NCBI RefSeq assembly: GCF_963576675.1 | Contig: NC_088915.1 | Location: forward strand, 41,817,501 to 41,881,500 | Source of the DNA: Euphorbia lathyris | Taxonomy: Eukaryota; Streptophyta; Magnoliopsida; Malpighiales; Euphorbiaceae | Reading direction: 5' to 3' | Length of the DNA stretch: 64,000 nucleotides | In this document: piece after piece, positions 47,101 through 57,559 of the stretch | Position numbering within the stretch: the first letter of the stretch is position 1 | How the letters are laid out: every line of letters begins with the position of its first letter | The notes under the pieces: model-generated | Told to the model about the DNA's origin: nothing | Seen by the model: only the letters and a program-made list of their open reading frames with translations | Databases searched by the model: none | Translations under genes and position numbers: made by a program

Positions 47101-47271
47101 TAGTTGAGGCAGAGACTTAGGGTTTTCATCGTCGTTGTTACCACCACCGGAAGGATTTTGGGATTTCTCCATTGCTATGAATTTTTTTGAAAGGATTTTG
47201 GGATTCAGAGAGATAGATTCGAATGCCAAGGGTTTTCGTGTGTAAAGAGTGATAAGTGGGAAAACTTTCAC
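44198..47271 (-). pseudogene. Sirevirus extra ORF after pol, unknown function
   Basis: The 528-codon frame 47271-45685 begins with a short lead; a second Met at residue 33 (MEKSQNP) may be the true start. It has a KKKKAK basic patch, then a compact region (about residues 90-310) resembling the plant retroelement domain called 'putative plant transposon protein'. A long acidic, lysine-rich, low-complexity tail follows, with a second KKKKK patch. It stops at a TAA near 45685. The same phase continues open to about 45058, and after a 1-base shift near 45150 a 287-codon frame (45061-44198) adds a helical, leucine-rich region and a basic end. Before decay the product would have been roughly 1000 residues. 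It sits where SIRE1 has its env-like gene, but I see no signal peptide or membrane segment. Confidence 0.7.
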
Positions 47272-47274
47272 TTT

Positions 47275-47680
47275 TTATAGAGGTGTTAATGAATCCTATA
47301 CGTTGAACTAGTCGTTTTAACCTCGAGATTATCAACCGACAGGGATTCTGTCATTTATGACACGTTCGGCGCATGGGATTTCTCATTATTGCTTACGTTA
47401 TCCCAGGTGGCCATTAATGCGCGTGCCAGCATTTAATGTTTTAAATGTGTTTTACTCAGCATTAAGAATGTCAAACGTCTGCGATTTCTGAGTAGTCAGT
47501 TTTACGTAGGATAGTTGTGTGTGGACTTTAGTAACTCAGCTTAGGAAGAATCACTCAGCATGTATGTCTACTCAGCTTAGGGTGATTTCATGTCATTCTT
47601 AACTCAGCATGCAACAGTTACTAAATTATCACAAATCACTCAGCATGGCAATCACTCAACATTCAGTTTAGCACATAGAA
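47275..47680 (-). other. Spacer between Sirevirus RNase H and extra ORF
   Basis: About 400 bp of noncoding sequence rich in ACTCAGC words. A splice acceptor or internal promoter for the extra frame could lie here. I cannot identify one with confidence. Confidence 0.5.
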
Positions 47681-47681
47681 T

Positions 47682-50226
47682 TTATTGAAGAGGATTAGAC
47701 ATACCGATAGCTTCCCTTAGTATGTTGAATTGCTCACGAGCCAAAGGCTTTGTAAAGATATCCGCAAGCTGTTCATTTGTCGATACGTAGGTCAGATTGA
47801 TCTCACCCTTGAGTACATGATCCCTGATGAAGTGGTGTCTTATGCTGACATGCTTCATCCTACTGTGTTGGATTGGATTCTTAGATAAGTCAATGGCACT
47901 CTTATTGTCACATTTGACTTCTATTGTTTCTGTTTTGATGCCATAATCCTCAAGCTGTTGCTTAATCCATAGGACTTGGACCACACAGCTTTCAGCAGCA
48001 ACGTACTCAGCTTCAGTTGTAGACAAGGCTACTGATGACTGCTTTTTACTAAACCACGAAACTAGACAGCTTCCTAGGAATTGACATCCTCCTGAAGTGC
48101 TTTTTCATTCCAGCTTTTCTCGTCTATAGTCAGCATCAGTATATCCAATCAGTGTGAAGTCACTTGTATTTGGATACCATAAACCTGCACTAACTGAGCT
48201 CTGCAAATATCTGAAAATTCTTTTTACAGCTATTAAGTGAGATTCCCTAGGGTCAGCTTGATATCTTGCGCAATAACATACTGAGTACTGAATATCATGT
48301 CTACTGGCAGTAAGATAAAGTAGAGAGCCTATCATACCTCGATATAACCTGCTGTCTACAGACTTACCTTTCTCGTCAGCACAAAGGACTGTGTCAGTAC
48401 TCATTGGGGTTGATATGGGCTTACACTCTTCCATATCAAACTTCTTTAACATTTCTTTGGCGTACTTAGATTGACTTATGAAGATGCCATTCTTACCTTG
48501 CTTGATTTGAAGTCCAAGGAAAAAGTTGAGTTCGCCCATCATAGACATTTCGAACTCAGTTTGCATCTGTTTGCTAAATTCTTTACACATAGAATCGTCA
48601 GTAGCACCAAAAATTATGTCATCTACATAAATTTGTGCAAGTAGGGTATTTTTACCCTTTTTCTTAATGAACAAGGTTGTGTCATCTTTGCCTCTGACAT
48701 AATTCCTGGTCAGCAGAAAGTTGGTCAACCTCTCATACCAAGCTCTTGGAGCTTGCTTTAGGCTGTATAGGGCCTTTTTGAGTTTGTAGACGTGGTTTGG
48801 AAATTTTGGATCTTCAAACCCTGGAGGCTGACTAACATATACCTCTTCATTTATAAAGCCATTAAGAAATGCACTCTTAACATCCATTTGATATAATTTA
48901 AAGTTCATAAAACTAGCATAGGCACACAGTATTCGTATAGCTTCTAACCTGGCAACAGGTGCAAAGGTTTCACCATAGTCAATGCCCTCTTGCTGACTAT
49001 AGCCTTGGGCTACAAGTCGGGCTTTATTTCTGACTATGTTGCCTTGCTCATCTAATTTATTTCTAAAGACCCACTTAGTTCCTATGGTCTTTTGATTCCT
49101 AGGTTTAGGTACTAAATCCCATACCTCATTTCTTGTGAATTGATCAAGCTCTTCTTGCATAGCATTGATCCAATATTCATCGTGCTCAGCATCGGCAAAA
49201 TTCTTTGGCTCATGCACTGAGACGAAGGCAACATTGCTGAGATACTTCCTAAGCTGATCTCTTGTCATCAGCTTGTTGTCAGCAGCATCAAGAATGGACT
49301 TCTCCGAGTGTCCTCTTGGAATTTTTATTTCTTTGGGTAATGTCGAGTTGTTTGGAACAGGTGTTTCTACAATCTCTGCAGGAATAGATTGGTCAGCAAA
49401 GGTTATTTCATTCTCTTGCTTACCTTTGGGCAGCCCTTGTATTGATGACTTAGAGGCTCCATTTTGATCAGCGGAAGCTGAGCTTGATTCATCTTCAGTG
49501 AGCTGAGTTGACTTTCCTGTAGGGTCAGCTTCATCGAACTCAATATGGACAGACTCTTCTACAACCTGAGTTCGTTTATTATATACCCTATATGCTTTGT
49601 TGTTAGTTGAGTACCCTAAAAAGATTGCTTCATCAGCTTTGGCATCAAACTTTGCAAGATTATCTTTTGTGTTGAGTATAAAGCATTTACACCCAAAAGC
49701 ACGAAAGTAGCCAATGTTGGGCTTTCGTCCTTTCCAAAGTTCATATGGGGTTTTTTTAAGAATAGGTCTAACTAAAGCCCTATTTAGAATGTAGCATGCT
49801 GTGTGGACAGCTTCACCCCAGAAGTACTTTGGAAGCCTATTTTCACTCAGCATTGTCCTAGCTATTTCGACAATAGTTATGTTCTTCCTTTCAACAACCC
49901 CATTTTGTTGAGGTGTTCTAGGAGCAGAGAAATTGTGGTCAATACCACTGGTTTCACAGAATTCATCAAACTGTTGGTTTTTGAATTCTCCACCATTGTC
50001 GCTTCTAATATGAGCTACTCTTAGGTCTTTGTCATTTTCAAGCTTGTTAATCAATGTGGTGAATATCTCAAATGTTTCATCCTTGCTACTCAGCAAGATG
50101 ATCCAAGTGTACCGAGAGAAATCATCTACAATGACTAAGGAAAATTTCTTACCACCCAAGCTGAGTGGCTGGATAGGTCCGAAAAGATCCAAGTGTAGTA
50201 ATTCTAATGGTCTCTTGGTTGAGACA
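47682..50226 (-). pseudogene. pol: Sirevirus integrase, RT and RNase H
   Basis: The 695-codon frame 50192-48105 starts just inside the integrase core at the first catalytic Asp (LDLFGP). It includes R-S-D-N-G-G-E and [10 protein letters not shown], then the integrase C-terminal fold. RT follows with [22 protein letters not shown] and [10 protein letters not shown]. At about 48105 the frame breaks at the start of RNase H (GYTDADY). Its end is read in another frame (48026-47682) with TTEAEY, DNKSAIDLSKNP and ADIFTKPLA. The upstream integrase and protease part lies across the Athila insert at 59169-59752. The YVDDIIFGA motif is the best lineage mark. Confidence 0.92.
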
Positions 50227-51856
50227 TGATAGGGGTCAAAAACCCCTACCTTTGGGTACGGTTTTAGGACGGTTTTTAGTGTTATTTCATGAATAAGCGA
50301 GCAATTCTCGCATTTATATGCCTTTGTGTGAGTTAGTTAGGAATTGGAAATGTTTTATTAACTTTTTGTTGTTTAGGCTCGTTTTCTGATCATTTTAGGC
50401 AAATAAGGCCAAAATGGCATGTATGTTATAATTCCGTTATCTTTTATAGCTAATTGATCCGCCAAAAGTCGCACCAAACGGAGCGTTTGCTTAAAATGAG
50501 CGATTGGCGGGTCAATTTAGCCTCGACACTAATGTTATTTAGAGTTTTCGTGCATGCGCAGGGATAAATTCGGGCGAGAATTACATCGTGGAACATCGAG
50601 CAACCGTGCGAAAGCGTGCAAGGCAAAACGGCTCGTCGAACTGGCCTTTTTAGGCCAGCTCGCCGAGCAGGCCTCCAGGGGCCTGCTTGGGCGAGCTGGG
50701 GGCCTGCTCGCCGCGAGCTGGCCTGCAAGGGCCAGCTCGCCGAGCAGCGCGCCCCGCTCGGCGAGCTGAGCTACGGGAATTGGTCAAAAAAGTCAGTTTT
50801 GACCCCACGACTCCACGACCAGTCCCACGACTTCCCACCTGCACAAGGATACGAAATAGGTCAAAAAGAGGGCCCGAGCTACAACTATAAATAGAACTTT
50901 TCCATTGTAAATTAGATATCTTTTATCTTTGTAATTTTCTTAGCTTTCACCTTGAGAAATCCTCTCCACCTCCTCCATATCCTTCAAACCTCCATTGAAG
51001 ACACCTCTGAAGCTCCGCTCACCGAGGATCGCTCAAGCTCCATCCTTAAGTCCTAGGAAGACGCCTGCATTGGTAGACAGGTTCCCTGAAAGGGATTTTT
51101 CTTCTTTTATATTCTGTCTAGCCTCTGATCCATGTTATGAATCCTAGGCTCATTGTATCTTCGTGACAATACTTTCATCTTTGATATATATTATAGTTTT
51201 GTTTATTCAATTGTTTTATTGCTTTAATATTTGTCTTACGCTTTGTCTGATTGGTTTAACTCATTCGATAATCCCAAAATTAAGTTGGCACATATTGCGA
51301 GCTGAATCTGACATAGTCAGTGCCTATAGGATTGACGACCCTATAGAAGATTAAGCCCAAATTGCTGAGCCTTAGAGCTAGTTTCGGCCTTACAAGGGAA
51401 TCACGAACTAGGGACCTTAGGAGGATAGGTAGGGTTAATCGCCTCGGACACAAGTGACTTAGATTAGGTTTTAATTCCATTATCTAAACAATCTATTTTC
51501 ATTATCATCGTATCCTTTCATGTTCCTTCGGATAATTATATTGGTAAAAGATCACCTAGGAGTAGTTTAACTTAATTAGGGGTAGAGTAACTTAATTAGG
51601 CGTAGAATAACTTAGTTAGAATTAGATAACTTAGCTAGGAGTAGTATAATTCAACCTAGGAGTAGATTAACTTAAGAAAAACCAAACTCAAAACCCCCAA
51701 AGCCTAGATAACACCTGAGACCAAGTAGCTTGATACTTGCAGAAATAAATCCTGTGGACGATACCTGGACTTTCCAGAAATTTATTACTTGATAACGACG
51801 GGGTACACTTATCCCTAAGATCGGCCTCATCGAGTGACACCGCTAAGGCCGTGTCA
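50227..51856 (+). repeat. Athila 5' LTR
   Basis: This is a 1630-bp LTR from TGATAGGGGTC to GTGTCA. The TATA box TATAAATAG is at 50886-50894. Upstream of it, at about 50640-50770, lies a GC-rich patch of AGCTCGCCGAGC-type palindromes. It matches the 3' LTR except for scattered substitutions and one indel of about 26 bp in that patch. Confidence 0.94.
50886..50894 (+). promoter_or_regulatory. TATA box of Athila LTR
   Basis: TATAAATAG lies downstream of the GC-rich palindrome patch. The same motif is at 58192-58200 in the 3' LTR. Confidence 0.6.
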
Positions 51857-51862
51857 AGTTTT

Positions 51863-51880
51863 TGGCGCCGTTGCCGGGGA
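51863..51880 (+). promoter_or_regulatory. Athila primer binding site
   Basis: TGGCGCCGTTGCCGGGGA lies six bases after the LTR. This is the classic Athila PBS, reported as complementary to tRNA-Asp. Confidence 0.88.
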
Positions 51881-52411
51881 TTTATTTCTTCTACAATATC
51901 GAACCAAAGGTCGATTTGTTAGTTTAGGCATTTGTTGTAAATATTCTTTGTCTATATCATTCATACTTATACTTGTTCATATTCATACTTATATATGCAA
52001 ATACTTGTTTATTCGTTTATACCTCAGTATATATGACCTTTCTATACTTGTTTATATCTACCGTGTTTTCTCATAACATGTGTAGTTGTTCATACCTATT
52101 CTTATTTATACTTGTTTATACAAACATATATTTATACTTGTTAAATTCATCTATACTTGTCTGTCTGTGCTTGTTTATACCTTTTATACATGTTCATTCT
52201 TATATTTATATTTGTTCATATTCTGATTCATACTTATACATACTTGTTTATCTCTACTAGTTTGAACCATGTACACCAATCTATATCTGTCAATATAAAC
52301 CAATAAGAATGCTTGTATAAAACTGTGCGACCTTGTATGATGTGTATACTTTTCTTTCATAGGAAAAACTTCTGCTTTCATTTATTTCTTGTATTTATTT
52401 CTTCTCAGCAT
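51881..52411 (+). other. Athila leader with TATACTTGTT-type repeats
   Basis: About 530 bp ahead of gag has many loose copies of TTATACTTGTT/TTCATACTTA at about 51960-52260. The frames read through it only reflect this repeat. A pyrimidine tract followed by CAG just before the gag ATG could be a splice acceptor. Confidence 0.6.
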
Positions 52412-53788
52412 ATGCCTACAAGATTAGCGAGAATACCGTGTGTCTCTCTTAACCCTGAACTTGAACGTACTCTTCGTAGGAGCAAACATATTGGAAAACT
52501 GAAGCAAGATGAGATCATCGAGCCTATCAAAATGACTGACAATGAACGGAACACTGAGAACACCGGACCAGAAACTGACACTCGTCTGATGAGTGAGATC
52601 CTGGCACCACACCGACACCAGCATCTGTCCGGCATTGCCGCTCCGAACATTCCGGCCAACACATACGAAATCAAGTCAGGCATAAGTCACTTGATTCAAC
52701 AGACCGGATTATTTGGAGGGGAAGCACATGAAAGCCCGAATGATCATCTGGATCACTTCCTAATGTGCGCAGACACTGCGAGAACAAATGGGGTTCCCCA
52801 AGATGCTGCTAGGCTGAAGTTGTTCCCATTTTCTCTAACTGGGCAAGCTTTGGAATGGCTAAGAACACTGGAGCCCGGATCAATCACGACTTGGGCAGGA
52901 TTGGAGAAGGAATTCTTGTCCTACTACTTTCCTCCCTCGAAGACAGCAATGCTCAGGGGTGAGATCACATCCTTCCACCAACCCGAGCACGAAGCGCTCC
53001 ACACATCTTGGACCCGATTCAGAAAAATGCTGCGCATGTGCCCTCATCATGACATACCCAAGCATCAATTGGTGAGCGTCTTCTATCACGGATTGACACC
53101 CACTAATAGGGCTATCGTAGACTCCGCAGCGGGTGGAGATTTGTTCAGGAAGACAGCAACAGAGGCGTATGACATGATTAATGAGCTGGCTAGGAAGAGT
53201 GTGCAGTGGCAAGAGGAGAAACTCGCTGGCCCCACAAGGCAGCGGGTGTTTGCTGTGGAAGAACAAGAACAAAATCCGGGTGTTGCGGATTTGAGTAGGA
53301 AGATGGACATCCTATTGGCAAAATTCAGCCAACCTCCCACCTGTGTGCACTGTGGCGGCGACCACCATAGAAAGGACTGTCAGGCAGGTAGCCCTTTCAT
53401 TGGAGACGGGGTGGAGATGGTCAATTATATTGGGGGGCAACCGAGATACAACCAGAACTATAACAACTACAACCCCAACAACCACAACTCCTACAACAAC
53501 AACAACAACTATAGGAGGCCTCAGCACCCGAACCTATCTTACGGGAATTCAAATCAGAATGTGCTTCGACCTCCTAGCGATTTTGTTCAGGAGCATAGAG
53601 ATCAGGGGCTTGGCATGCCCCCATATCAACAGCAGAACCAAGGGCCAATGCAACCCCCTAAGGAATCTGACGAGGTGGTTACTCTCTTGAAGGAGATTTC
53701 GGCTAGGCTCGCCAATAATGAAGCTTTCTGCAAAGATCTGAGCAATCAGGTAGCCCAGATCAATAGGGACAGGCAGGAAAGGCCATAG
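52412..53788 (+). CDS. gag: Athila Gag, 458 residues, intact
   Basis: I start at the ATG giving MPTRLARIP, because the frame upstream reads leader repeats. The capsid region (about residues 100-290) has the Retrotrans_gag pattern, with L-K-L-F-P-F-S-L-T-G-Q-A-L-E-W-L and W..L...F...Y-F-P-P. A CX2CX3HX4C zinc knuckle (CVHCGGDHHRKDC) lies near residue 310-322, as in Athila. After it come an Asn/Tyr-rich, low-complexity stretch and a helical C-terminus. Gag would form particles and bind the element's RNA. This is the only unbroken retroelement gene in the window. No protease is fused to it; the stop is followed by noncoding sequence. Confidence 0.9.
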   Translation: MPTRLARIPCVSLNPELERTLRRSKHIGKLKQDEIIEPIKMTDNERNTENTGPETDTRLMSEILAPHRHQHLSGIAAPNIPANTYEIKSGISHLIQQTGLFGGEAHESPNDHLDHFLMCADTARTNGVPQDAARLKLFPFSLTGQALEWLRTLEPGSITTWAGLEKEFLSYYFPPSKTAMLRGEITSFHQPEHEALHTSWTRFRKMLRMCPHHDIPKHQLVSVFYHGLTPTNRAIVDSAAGGDLFRKTATEAYDMINELARKSVQWQEEKLAGPTRQRVFAVEEQEQNPGVADLSRKMDILLAKFSQPPTCVHCGGDHHRKDCQAGSPFIGDGVEMVNYIGGQPRYNQNYNNYNPNNHNSYNNNNNYRRPQHPNLSYGNSNQNVLRPPSDFVQEHRDQGLGMPPYQQQNQGPMQPPKESDEVVTLLKEISARLANNEAFCKDLSNQVAQINRDRQERP

Positions 53789-54790
53789 GGTTCTCTCCCG
53801 AGCACAACGGAGAAGAATCCAAAGATCCTGAGAAAGGATTGAGTAAGGGGGAGAAATCGAGTTCTCCTCGGTTTAAATTCAAAGCTTAAACAATTATTTC
53901 TGCAATTTTCTTTTCGTTTTGTTTTTGTTAAATTTGGTTGTTAGTTTTTAATTCGTATTTTTTTACATTGTCAAGTTTTGCACCCCATACTCTCTTAAAA
54001 AAATATTTTGGAAAAATCGCCCAGCACCCCAGCTCGGGCGAGCTGGGCACTGACGCCCTGCTCGCCGAGCTGGTCGGCCGAGCCAGCCAGCTCGGCCGAC
54101 ACGGGCTGTTCGGGATCTTTAATCCCGAACTAATTCCTTTCTTTCTTTCCTTCTTTCTTTCTTTCTTTCTTTTCTTCTTTCTTTCCTTCTCTCTTTTTCC
54201 TTTTTCTTTCACAACCTAACCCCCCAAATCCACCATACTAACCCGAATTCAACAAACGAGGTATGAATTCTTACCTATTTTTGATTTCTAACATGTTTCT
54301 AGGCTTAGATTTTAGTTTAGGGTGTTAATTTTTGAGATTTGGGATAAACCTAAGTTTTGGGGATTTTATCTTTTTTCTCAAATAATCTCTTATTTGCTTT
54401 TAATTCTTGACATTCTTGCAATATATGTTAACATTATGATCAATATGTACTTTGGGTATGATTGTAGTTCTTAATTTATGAATATTTGGAGAAATTGCTC
54501 AATTTGGGTAAAATCTCCATTTTTAGCTCAAAGTTCAACTATTCAGTTTATAGTTGAAAACTTGTCAATGGAGTTCTATATCACATTCTTAACGCATTTT
54601 GGTCACTGGGCATCCTTGATTTTGCACGAATTTGGAATTACGGGTAAATTACTTAGGGATTGAAAGCTCATAGTTTTGGTCCCTAAGTCTCTAAACTATG
54701 GTTTATGCCTAATTGTTGGTTGTTTGGGGGTTTATGTTTATGTTTGTGAAGAAATTCTAACTAGTCCGTTTGGTCTATCTCTCAGGTACT
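53789..54790 (+). other. Athila inter-ORF region at the pol deletion
   Basis: About 1 kb lies where about 3 kb of pol would be expected. It contains a GC-rich patch of GCTCGCCGAGC-type words (54020-54115), similar to the one in the LTR. A CTTT/TTTC polypyrimidine run (54135-54215) follows, and then AT-rich sequence ending in TCTCTCAG, a good 3' splice site just before the next ATG. No frame has pol motifs. Confidence 0.8.
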
Positions 54791-56011
54791 ATGGGCAGGA
54801 AAGGCAAGGCCAAGATCACGGTTAACAATGAAGCCGACTCTGACGTCGAATTCAGCGACGCCCTCCAAGCTAAGTATAATCCTACTTTTGGACTAGTTGA
54901 TGAGCGTGAGGGGTTGTTGTACGCACGGTTCTCTAAGCAGGACCTTGCCACTCGAATCATTGTTGATCAGTCATACCTAGCATCTATAGGTTTGGAAAAG
55001 GATTTCAATGAAATCCTAAAATTCCAAGGCTGGTATAAGCTGGCCACAAAAGGGACCCTAGTGTATTATAACTTTACTATGGAATTTCTGACCACCTTGA
55101 AAAAGGAACCGCCCATAGGATTGGGAAAGTATTCTTTCAGACTGAACGGTAGACCCTATCGTCTCAGTGACACTGTGATAGCAGCCTTAATGGGAGTCTA
55201 CAACCACCCAGAGGCAGTCTCGGGTTTTGAGGAACCCGTGACACCATATGATGCTTGGCTCTAATTAACAGGCTCATCAGTTTATGACTCCCGCACTGCT
55301 AGCCCGGTCGCTCTCTTAGACCCATTGTTAAACCTTATACACAAGTTTGTGGCTCACAACTTACTAGGCAAAAACGAGAGCAATAAGGTCTCGAGCACGG
55401 AATTGCTCATATTTTGGTGTGTAGCTAATCATAAACCCGTTGATAATGTCAAAACCATCTTTGAAGGCTTTCAAAGCCAAACAAGTAGAAAACACGGATC
55501 ACTTGGTCTTGGACATTTGGTAACCAATTTCCTTGATAACCAATTCAAAAATTTGGAAATCAACGAAGATGGTTTCCACCCCACCTTGCTTAACTCCACA
55601 TTTTTGGGAAGGTCTACTTTTCATGCAGTTTTAAATAGGAACCCATCTGGAGGAGCAAGCTCAAGCGGGAGGACAAGAAAACGGGCAAGAAACCCACCAC
55701 GACAAAGAGAGAGAGAGCACAACGAACCTGAGGAAGAAGAAGCTGCAGCAGCAGATGACCAAACGGAACACCAAGAGCCGGGGACGGAGGCCCAATTCCA
55801 AGCCATCAATACCATGATGGCAGAGATGAGAGACCTTAACCTTCGGACCTTCAACACTGTTCAACAAATGGACCAACGGTTCACTAACTTCGAGCAGAAC
55901 ATGGACCGGAGGCTCACAGGCCTTGAATATGTAGCGGCAGACTACTGTGAGCGCTACAACATGCCGTGGCCACCCCCCCGACCGATCAGTAAGTTGTCTT
56001 CTTCACCCTAA
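54791..56011 (+). pseudogene. Athila late ORF (env-position), one in-frame stop
   Basis: The ATG at 54791 (MGRKGKAK) follows a splice-acceptor-like TCTCTCAG. The frame reaches a TAA at 55262-55264 and continues open in the same phase to 56011, about 406 codons in all. The first part is a compact region with F-S-K-Q-D-L-A and Y-R-L-S-D-T-V-I-A-A-L-M-G, of the type annotated as the Athila ORF-1/plant transposon protein family. The end has a basic RKRARN patch, an acidic-alanine stretch and a coiled-coil-like heptad region. In Athila and its relatives a gene in this position is described as env-like and made from spliced RNA. I see no membrane segment. Confidence 0.75.
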
Positions 56012-57547
56012 CTTTTTACACTTGTTCTTTATGGTTTGTGATGCAATGTTGGAACTTATTGCATATTTTTAGTGTGAGGAGGAGGGGTAGACAAACTTAC
56101 AAAAATTGTATAATTTTTTAAAATTTTTGTTGCGTCGTGTCTAGTTTAGTTTAGCGTTTTCGGGTTTTATTTATGTTTTCGCATGTTTAGGACCTAAAAC
56201 CGTGAACCTCCTTCGAATCTAAACTTTGTTATTTGTCCTTGATGGCTGAGAACCGAATCTAAGATTGCATGACAACTAGTTTAGGTGTAGGACACAATCC
56301 CTGTATCTGTAAAAGCATGAGCTAAAGTTTGCATTTAGACCCTACTTTTGAAGAAATGATAAAATCATTACTTAGGTAGATAACTTAAGAATTGAAGGCA
56401 TGTGATGTTAAACTTGAGTTTGGGGAGAACTAGTAAACACAAAATTGAAACCCAAAGAATTGTGAGTTGAATTTGAGCCTAAGAGCGAACATCAAAAAGC
56501 TCTTTTTCTTGACATTTTTGTGTGAATGCTTTGACTTGTGGAAAGATTACAGATTTTGCACCTAATACTGTGTTGAACCTACATGCAATGATTTGAGATG
56601 ATAAACGATGAATCAGCCTCATTAGAATTAACCCTTTTCTTTAACTTATTTTCTCTTTTTCATCCACTCTAGGAAGCCCCTTTGAGCCTATATTTTTGTA
56701 GTTTGTAGATTTTTCTTTCGTCCTAACCCAATTTTTGCAAACCATCACTTGGTTTGTTACTTAACCCAGTTTTTGCAAAGCTCGCATTGAGCCTTTGTTT
56801 TCTTCTAGCGCTTTATCTTTGTTTATGGCATCATAGTAGCAAGCCAAAAGGCTAAGAAGTGAATGAGCATCACTATCCAAAAAAAAAGAGAAAAGAGAAA
56901 AAGAAAAAGAAAAAGAAAAAGAAAAAAAGAAAAAGAAAAGAAAAGAGACGAACAAAAAAAGGAGAACTCTATCTCCCAGTTCTTAAAATTAGAACATCTC
57001 AGAAAAGAAAAAAATATATATGTAAATAAAAAGCTCAATCACTTCACAATTTGCTAAAGCCATCTTTAAACTTTGTTTTTCTAGCGCTAGAACTCCTAAC
57101 CCTTGTTGTACCTTTAACCCTCTAACCACATTACAACTCCAATTCGAGGCTATTTTTTATATCATCGGAGTCATATAGCATAGTAGAGGAACTCGGATGA
57201 ACGTGCAAAGTCAACGTAATCCTAAGCAATAACATAAGCCGAGAGTAAACACTTTAGCCACCAAAAATTGTGTGAATCGAGTGAACTACCTATGGTGAGG
57301 TGTTTTATTTAGCTATCCCCTTAAGCTCGTTTAATTGAACATGTGTCCTTTTGCTTAAAACATATGACCTATGATAATTGAAATGCGGCTTTTGGATATT
57401 GTGTCTCTACTTTGTATTTCCGAATGCATGTAATTACAGATGCTCGAAATTGTGTCAAGCACTTAGTCAAACCGAGAGGTTTTCTAGCTTGCTTGTGATT
57501 GCGGGTTTAGTTTTTTTAGTTTACTTGGGGACAAGTAAAGTTTTAAG
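56012..57547 (+). other. Athila 3' untranslated region
   Basis: About 1.5 kb without a gene. It contains a purine run GAGGAGGAGGGG near 56077-56088 that resembles an internal PPT, and a GAAAAA-type purine tract at 56875-56965. Frames over that tract on either strand are low-complexity artefacts. Confidence 0.7.
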
Positions 57548-57559
57548 TGCGAGGAGGTT
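57548..57559 (+). promoter_or_regulatory. Athila polypurine tract
   Basis: GCGAGGAGGTT abuts the 3' LTR start TGATAGGGG. Confidence 0.7.

Noticed and set aside
50554..50894. GC-rich frames of 60-92 codons in both Athila LTRs
   Set aside because: They are translations of palindromic GC-rich sequence in several frames and both strands, with no family resemblance, and are disrupted between the two LTRs.
51960..52411. Upstream extension of the Athila Gag frame and the Tyr/Ile/Leu-rich frames
   Set aside because: The sequence is a loose TATACTTGTT repeat. Gag similarity starts only after the ATG at 52412.
56761..57057. Phe/Ser-rich and Lys/Glu-rich frames
   Set aside because: They are low-complexity translation of a GAAAAA-type purine tract.
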